A DNA stretch of 64,000 bases from Ochotona curzoniae (taxonomy: Eukaryota; Chordata; Mammalia; Lagomorpha; Ochotonidae): contig NW_024465369.1 in NCBI RefSeq assembly GCF_017591425.1, positions 28,129,001 to 28,193,000 of the forward strand. Direction: 5' to 3'. This document shows positions 59,392 through 64,000 of the stretch, in pieces. The notes under the pieces are model-generated. The model did not search any database and had not been told where the DNA came from. It saw only the letters and a program-made list of their open reading frames with translations. Positions within the stretch are counted from its first letter, which is position 1. Each line of letters starts with the position of its first letter. The position numbers were made by a program, and so were the translations under genes.

Positions 59392-60253
59392 CTAGAATAA
59401 AAGGAAACAGATATTGAGTTTCAAGACTCATACTTGATTGATAAGTGGCTCCGTCAAAGCTAAAGAAAGACTTGGGTATTAAGTATACACCATTCTTACC
59501 AGGAAATCTTTTGGATATGAACTATTTCTTATAGAACCTTGTGGGTTTCTGGTGCAAACACTACTTTTTAAGTCACTACTATTTGATTTACAATGAAGCA
59601 TTGCATAAATGGAGAGAAATATTACTAAGCCAAGCCTCAATTCAATTTTTAAACAAGAAGCCCTCCACTGATATACACGTGACAAGCCATTAAAAATCTC
59701 AATTGATAGTAACCATTCTTAAGCATTCTGGTGCTACACAAAACAATTTTCAAGTAAGAATTGCCATGAACCTGCTACCCCTTAAAACATGTGCTTAAAA
59801 ACATGTATTCTGTCATGTATTCTCTTAACTCTAGATTCATGAACAATTACTAAGATAGGAGAGGAAAGAAATGGTCTCTTTAAGTAAGAAACAACTAATG
59901 CTTCCCCACCCACCCCCCACTCTACAGGGGGATAAATGTGACTATTGTTAACAGCACTGTAAGAAGCTCATAAAAGTAAAACATAAACAGCAATTATTTA
60001 TAATTCATGGGAGGGTTGATTCGTATAAACCACGCTTCAAGCCATGTATATTTATCATTATTTTGTTTCTAAAGGTACTTAATTCATAGATACATTCTCT
60101 AATATTAGTAGATACATAGAATAATTAAGTTAATAAAGGCTGAGAAATTGTAGAAATAGCATTAATGGACTATATGAAACGGGCCTTCTCAGAGTAGCAA
60201 CTACAGTTCATTACAATAATTAAATGAAAAGGTGAATTGACTGCAAGAAGTAC
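59392..60253 (-). other. GALNT3: Last GALNT3 intron
   Basis: The donor GT is at 60253-60252 on the minus strand (AAG|gtactt), and the acceptor AG at 59393-59392. A pyrimidine tract (tttccttttattctag) precedes the acceptor. The intron holds no SINE. A minus-strand frame of 68 codons at 59479-59685 is not supported as an exon. Confidence 0.9.
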
Positions 60254-60406
60254 CTTTCGGATCTCCCAGATCTGTTCTCCTGTGACAACTGTGTTGTGCC
60301 CTTTGTAGGTGCAGGCCTTTAGCTGAAGGAGGCTTTGAGTGGCATGAAGGCATAATTCCTTCTGAATGTTGTGCCGGATTTCATTTTGGGCAGAGTATTC
60401 AAAGTA
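60254..60406 (-). CDS. GALNT3: GALNT3, penultimate coding exon, 51 residues of the lectin domain
   Basis: The minus-strand exon follows an acceptor CTTTCTTCCACAG and encodes [20 protein letters not shown], then [20 protein letters not shown], then [11 protein letters not shown], and ends at a GTACTT donor. It is exactly 51 codons, phase 0 at both ends. ELCLHA and the QIW motif mark one beta-trefoil repeat of the ricin-type lectin domain, and the two Cys should form the domain's conserved disulphide. The lectin domain guides the enzyme to already-glycosylated substrates. With the last exon, the window covers 91 of about 633 residues. The catalytic domain lies upstream, past position 64000. Confidence 0.95.
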
Positions 60407-60734
60407 CTGTGGAAGAAAGAGTGTTATTATGGACAAAAAAGCAAACTAATATGCTTCATCGCAAAACAGGAAAATAGCAATGAATTCATGATTGCTTCCA
60501 CAGAATAATACCATAAGAGCAGTTACTAGAAACACAAATGGACATTTTATGACAGAACGTGCTGTGGTCCTACTTCAGCTAATTACTTTTAGGTAGCTAT
60601 TTAAAAAGTTATTGTCTTTCTTACAGTACCAGATTCCAGAAACTATCAGGTACAATGGAGGCTGGCATAATCACAACACAAAAATGGGCCTAAGAGTTGG
60701 CAGAAAGGACATTAACTACCTTTTCTCACAAACT

Positions 60735-61070
60735 TCTCTCTTGCACAAGTGTTTAGCAGTAAAGATGCATGTTGAAACACTGTCTGACATCAGGGTATCT
60801 GGCTTTGACAGTGGTTTCAGCTCCCAACTCCAGCTTTCTGCTAACACAGACCCTCACGGGAGGTACTGGTGAGGGCACAAGCTGTTGGGTTCCTACCACC
60901 AATGTGGCAGACCTGGACAGAGTTCCAAGTTCATGGCTTTGGCTCACTCTTGCCTGAGCACTGGCAGATATTTGGGGATTTAACTAACAGATGGGAGCAT
61001 GCTCTCTCTTTCTCTCTCTCAGAATAAGTAAATCTTGAATAAGTAAATCTTGAAAATCAAAAATAAAAGT
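60735..61070 (+). mobile_element. C-type SINE, old subfamily, with duplicated tail
   Basis: GCACAAGTGTTTAGCAGTAAAG, CAGGGTATCTGGCTTTGAC, CTCACGGGAGGTACTGG, CTCTCTCTTTCTCTC. The tail unit gaataagtaaatctt is tandemly duplicated at 61023-61052. Antisense to GALNT3 transcription. Confidence 0.85.
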
Positions 61071-61884
61071 TTGGCTACAGGGAAAAAAGTTCGCTCTCTC
61101 TTACTCTTCTCAATTAAAGGCAACTTCATTAAACTAGAAACTATGACATTTTTTTTCCAAGCTCAAATTTCTCACCTATAAAATTTAACAGTTCTTACTT
61201 CACATGAGGATAAGAGGTTAACATGCATTTAGTACTTTGAAAAGTGACAAGTTCACAGTCAGCACTCAGTACATTTAAGCTAGCTATTGTTACTTGTAGG
61301 AATGCTTTTCTCCCCTCAGAGTCAAGTAATTTCTTTCTTAGTAGTTTCATGGAATTTCTTTCTCAGATGTTTCCATTTTATATTTTCTTAGTACTTTATC
61401 TTCACTACTTCCAATTTACCTTCAAATTCTGTTCCTATCATCCAGTGAGCCAATCTATTGTCAGTTTTTACAGCATTGAATAGATGGGCTACTGTCTTTG
61501 CTACAATAAAACCCATATGCCTTAGATGGTACAGAAAACTTCCCAGTTTAATATAAATCACTGTCCAAGTCATATACTATACTCTTCACAACACACAATC
61601 TATGCAGAATGTCTCTTTCTATAACTCAAACGCTGTTCTACAGTCTGAGTTCTGGCCAGAACACTCTTCTGATTCTTTTAGCTGCTGAACTCCTTCAAAT
61701 CCCTTAAAAGCCACCTTAATATCATATTCCTTATTCAGCATTCCTTGAATGTGTCCTACATTCCAACATGGCATCTTACTCATGGCTTTCTTAGCACATC
61801 ACAGATAACTTTCATAGCATCTGGTTAGAACTCTGTGTAAAGCTGCGTAGCTCCCCAAGAGTCAGATAGTGTACCATTAATGAT

Positions 61885-62004
61885 ATGTGGCCATTGCAAC
61901 CACATGAAGAGTGAACCAGTAACTGGAAGACTTCACTCCTGGCTACCTTTCTGTGGCTCCATCTTTCAAATAAACCAACAAATCTTTAAAAATAAATAAA
62001 TAAA
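61885..62004 (+). mobile_element. C-type SINE 3' fragment
   Basis: ATATGTGGCCATTGC, AGAGTGAACCAGTAAC, CTCCATCTTTCAAATAAACC and AATAAATAAATAAAG. Only the distal third is present. Confidence 0.75.
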
Positions 62005-62007
62005 GCA

Positions 62008-62325
62008 GGGTTGGAGCTGTGATATATAAGTTAGAGTGGTGCCAGCATCCTATTAGGGTACTGGTTTAAGTTCTACCTTCATTACTTTTGATGCAGCTCA
62101 CTGCTAATGTTCCTAGAAAAGCAGTGGAAGATGGCCACGTGCTTGGGACCCTGCATGTGAGGTGGAGGGGTTTGTGGGGATGTGGGGGAAGTACTGGCTC
62201 CTAGCTTCAGCCTGTTCTAGCTCTGGTCACTGCAGCTATTTGGGTGTGAGTCAGCAAATGGAAGATATCCCTCTCTTCCTCCCTCTCCACCCCCCCCATA
62301 ACTCTTTCAAATAAATAAAGCAAAT
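62008..62325 (+). mobile_element. C-type SINE
   Basis: GTTGGAGCTGTGATATATAAG head, GTGCCAGCATCCTATTAGGG, GAAAAGCAGTGGAAGATGGC, GTGAGTCAGCAAATGG, tail CAAATAAATAAAGC. Confidence 0.85.
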
Positions 62326-63084
62326 CATAAACAAAAAGAAAGCAAAATATAATCAATGATTGTGTTAGGGTGACAGAAGAATCATTTTAAAACTTAAGGC
62401 AGACAACATTATTCTTCTGATCAAAAGGTTCTTGTCCAACTCAGAATTAAATCCGAATGTCTTAATGGAGACAACAATATCCTGAAAAGCCCAAGTCTCT
62501 TATGCTGCCTGTGAACTCACTTCCTGTCCCACTTTGCCTGGTCCATTTTGCTGAGGTCACACTGGCTTTCTACTTTCTCTATATTCTTGTCTCCCGCCTC
62601 CACCTTGCCCATCGGGCCTCCAGGACAAGCTTTTCCTCAATCCTCTCCCAGTGCATTCAGGCCCCACTTTAGGTCACCTTCCCAGAAAGGTCTTCCCCAA
62701 CCTGTAAAATTAGCCACCACCCACACCCTTCCATCTCCCCACATTTCATATCTTATTTTTTCCTTCCTGTGGAACAGAAGCTCCACAGCATCAGTGCCTT
62801 TGTGCTTTACTCTGTTATAGCAGTACAAGTTACAGTAGTCTCTATCCAAAAAGATGCTGAATGAATATCCTTTTCCATTTCCAGATGTCTAAAAGACACC
62901 TATATTTGCTTGTAATTTAAAAATAATTTTAGGTATAGTTCAAAACATTTTATGGTAATGATAGGAGAAAAACAGAAAAAATACACAATATATCGTCCAC
63001 TTTCATTAAAAAATATTAGAGGAAGCCTGAAATTTATGAGTATTTATATTTAATGCCAAATTCTTACAAATGAGAAAATATTTT

Positions 63085-63408
63085 TTTTAAGATTGTTTTT
63101 TGTTTGTTTTTATTGGAAAGTCAGATATACAGAGAAAAGACAGAAAGATCTTTCGTCCTTTGATTCACTCGCCAACTAGCTGCAAATGGACAGAGCTGCA
63201 CCAATCCAAAGCCAGGAGCCAAGAGCCTTTTCTGCATTTCCCCTGTGGGTGCAGGGTCCTAAGGCTTTGGGCCATCCTCCACTGCTTTCCCAGGCCACAA
63301 ACAGGGAGTGTATGGGAAGTAGGATGGCCTGGATTAGAACCTTGCGTCCATATGGGATCTTTGTACGTGCAAGCGAGGACTTAGGCAGCTAGGCTACTGC
63401 ACCAGGCC
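63085..63408 (-). mobile_element. C-type SINE with near-perfect target-site duplication
   Basis: Reverse copy: TTTTTATTGGAAAGTCAG, AAGCCAGGAGCCAAGAGCC, CACTGCTTTCCCAGGCC, TCCATATGGGATC and head AGGCTACTGCACCAGGCC. Flanks gagaaaatatttt and gaggaaatatttt match at 12 of 13 bases. Confidence 0.92.
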
Positions 63409-63515
63409 TGAGGAAATATTTTCCTTTGTTCAAAACCATAAGTGCTACCAATATAATGCAATGTTATTTCTAAAAAGATACAGCTGTTTATATAAGTATT
63501 TTTCCTAATAGATAT

Positions 63516-63612
63516 TTAAAATGCATGCTCATATTTATGTTCACACATGTACCAGTATATACTATGTATGTCCTATGATATTAAAATGCATGCTCATATT
63601 TATGTTCACACA
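63516..63612. repeat. 32-bp direct duplication in AT-rich DNA
   Basis: Two identical 32-base segments, at 63516-63547 and 63581-63612, start TTAAAATGCATGCTC and end GTTCACACA, with a 65-base period. They adjoin an ATAT/ACAT-rich simple repeat to about 63670. Confidence 0.9.
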
Positions 63613-64000
63613 CATATGTACACAGATATATATACATATATGTATGTATAGTATAAGTATTTATATACATGTATCCACATATGAAAGTATATTTATATCT
63701 GTATCTTCAGAGGTTGATCATAAAATATAATTTTCTAGAAAGACTAGGAGCCTAAGCTGTTTGAACACAAACAGTCCCTGTCAGGGTCAGTGAATTTGTT
63801 AAATGAACAAATAAAAAAATATGCTTGAATACTTCCAGTAGTCAACTTGCCAAAAAAAAAAAAAAGGAAAGCAATTTTAAAATTAGAAACTTACTTAATA
63901 TACCTTCTACTCAAGGTAGACTAAATAGTAACATTCAACACTGGAATCTTGTTTGGTAAAAGAGTCAGACTGATAACACTGTGATGTCATAAATAAAGGA

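Larger units (their letters stand above)
60407..64000 (-). other. GALNT3: GALNT3 intron (partial)
   Basis: The sequence upstream of the penultimate exon is intronic. I looked on the minus strand for the preceding lectin-domain exon, expected to end in a GGNQ-like motif before a GT donor, and did not find it. The intron carries at least four C-SINEs and simple repeats. Confidence 0.75.

Noticed and set aside
60407..64000. A further upstream GALNT3 exon
   Set aside because: No minus-strand segment encoding the preceding lectin-domain residues with flanking splice sites was found before the window ends.
1..64000. CRISPR arrays, operons, bacterial insertion sequences
   Set aside because: Spliced exons, SINE/LINE content and low coding density show mammalian nuclear DNA; no regularly spaced short repeats occur.

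Overview
The window is ordinary vertebrate nuclear DNA from a lagomorph, most likely a pika (Ochotona). Two signals support this. About 35 copies of a tRNA-derived C-type SINE are present, and the younger ones (34405-34672, 46311-46635) carry the body I associate with pika rather than rabbit. A 5'-truncated L1 with the matching lagomorph-type 3' end lies at 12629-14082. The species call rests on recalled repeat consensus and has not been tested by alignment.

Only two protein-coding genes can be supported, and both are partial. At the left edge (951-2000, + strand) is the terminal coding exon of CSRNP3, a nuclear transcription regulator. It is followed by about 9 kb that is almost free of interspersed repeats and is best read as a very long 3' UTR. 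At the right edge (minus strand) are the last two coding exons of GALNT3 (60254-60406 and 59269-59391). They encode the C-terminal part of the ricin-type lectin domain of a mucin-type O-glycosyltransferase. The rest of GALNT3 lies beyond position 64000. The genes converge tail to tail, the order I recall for the human 2q24 region between SCN2A and TTC21B/SCN1A.

The ~46 kb between the two 3' ends is repeat-rich intergenic DNA with no supportable gene. It contains C-SINEs in both orientations, L1 3' ends and older L1 ORF2 remnants, and an L2-like relic. It also has two MLT1-like LTR relics, a Tigger1-like DNA-transposon fossil split by SINEs (42837-44633), and a GC-rich degenerate repeat tract (37300-39400). 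Non-repetitive islands worth attention are 24404-25690, which has an RFX X-box and homeobox-like AT motifs, and a G-rich block followed by a TATA-like sequence at 36074-36152.

CSRNP3 and GALNT3 are adjacent but not functionally linked. I found no CRISPR array, operon, functional RNA gene or new gene system. The findings concern repeat history, candidate regulatory sequence and UTR structure.
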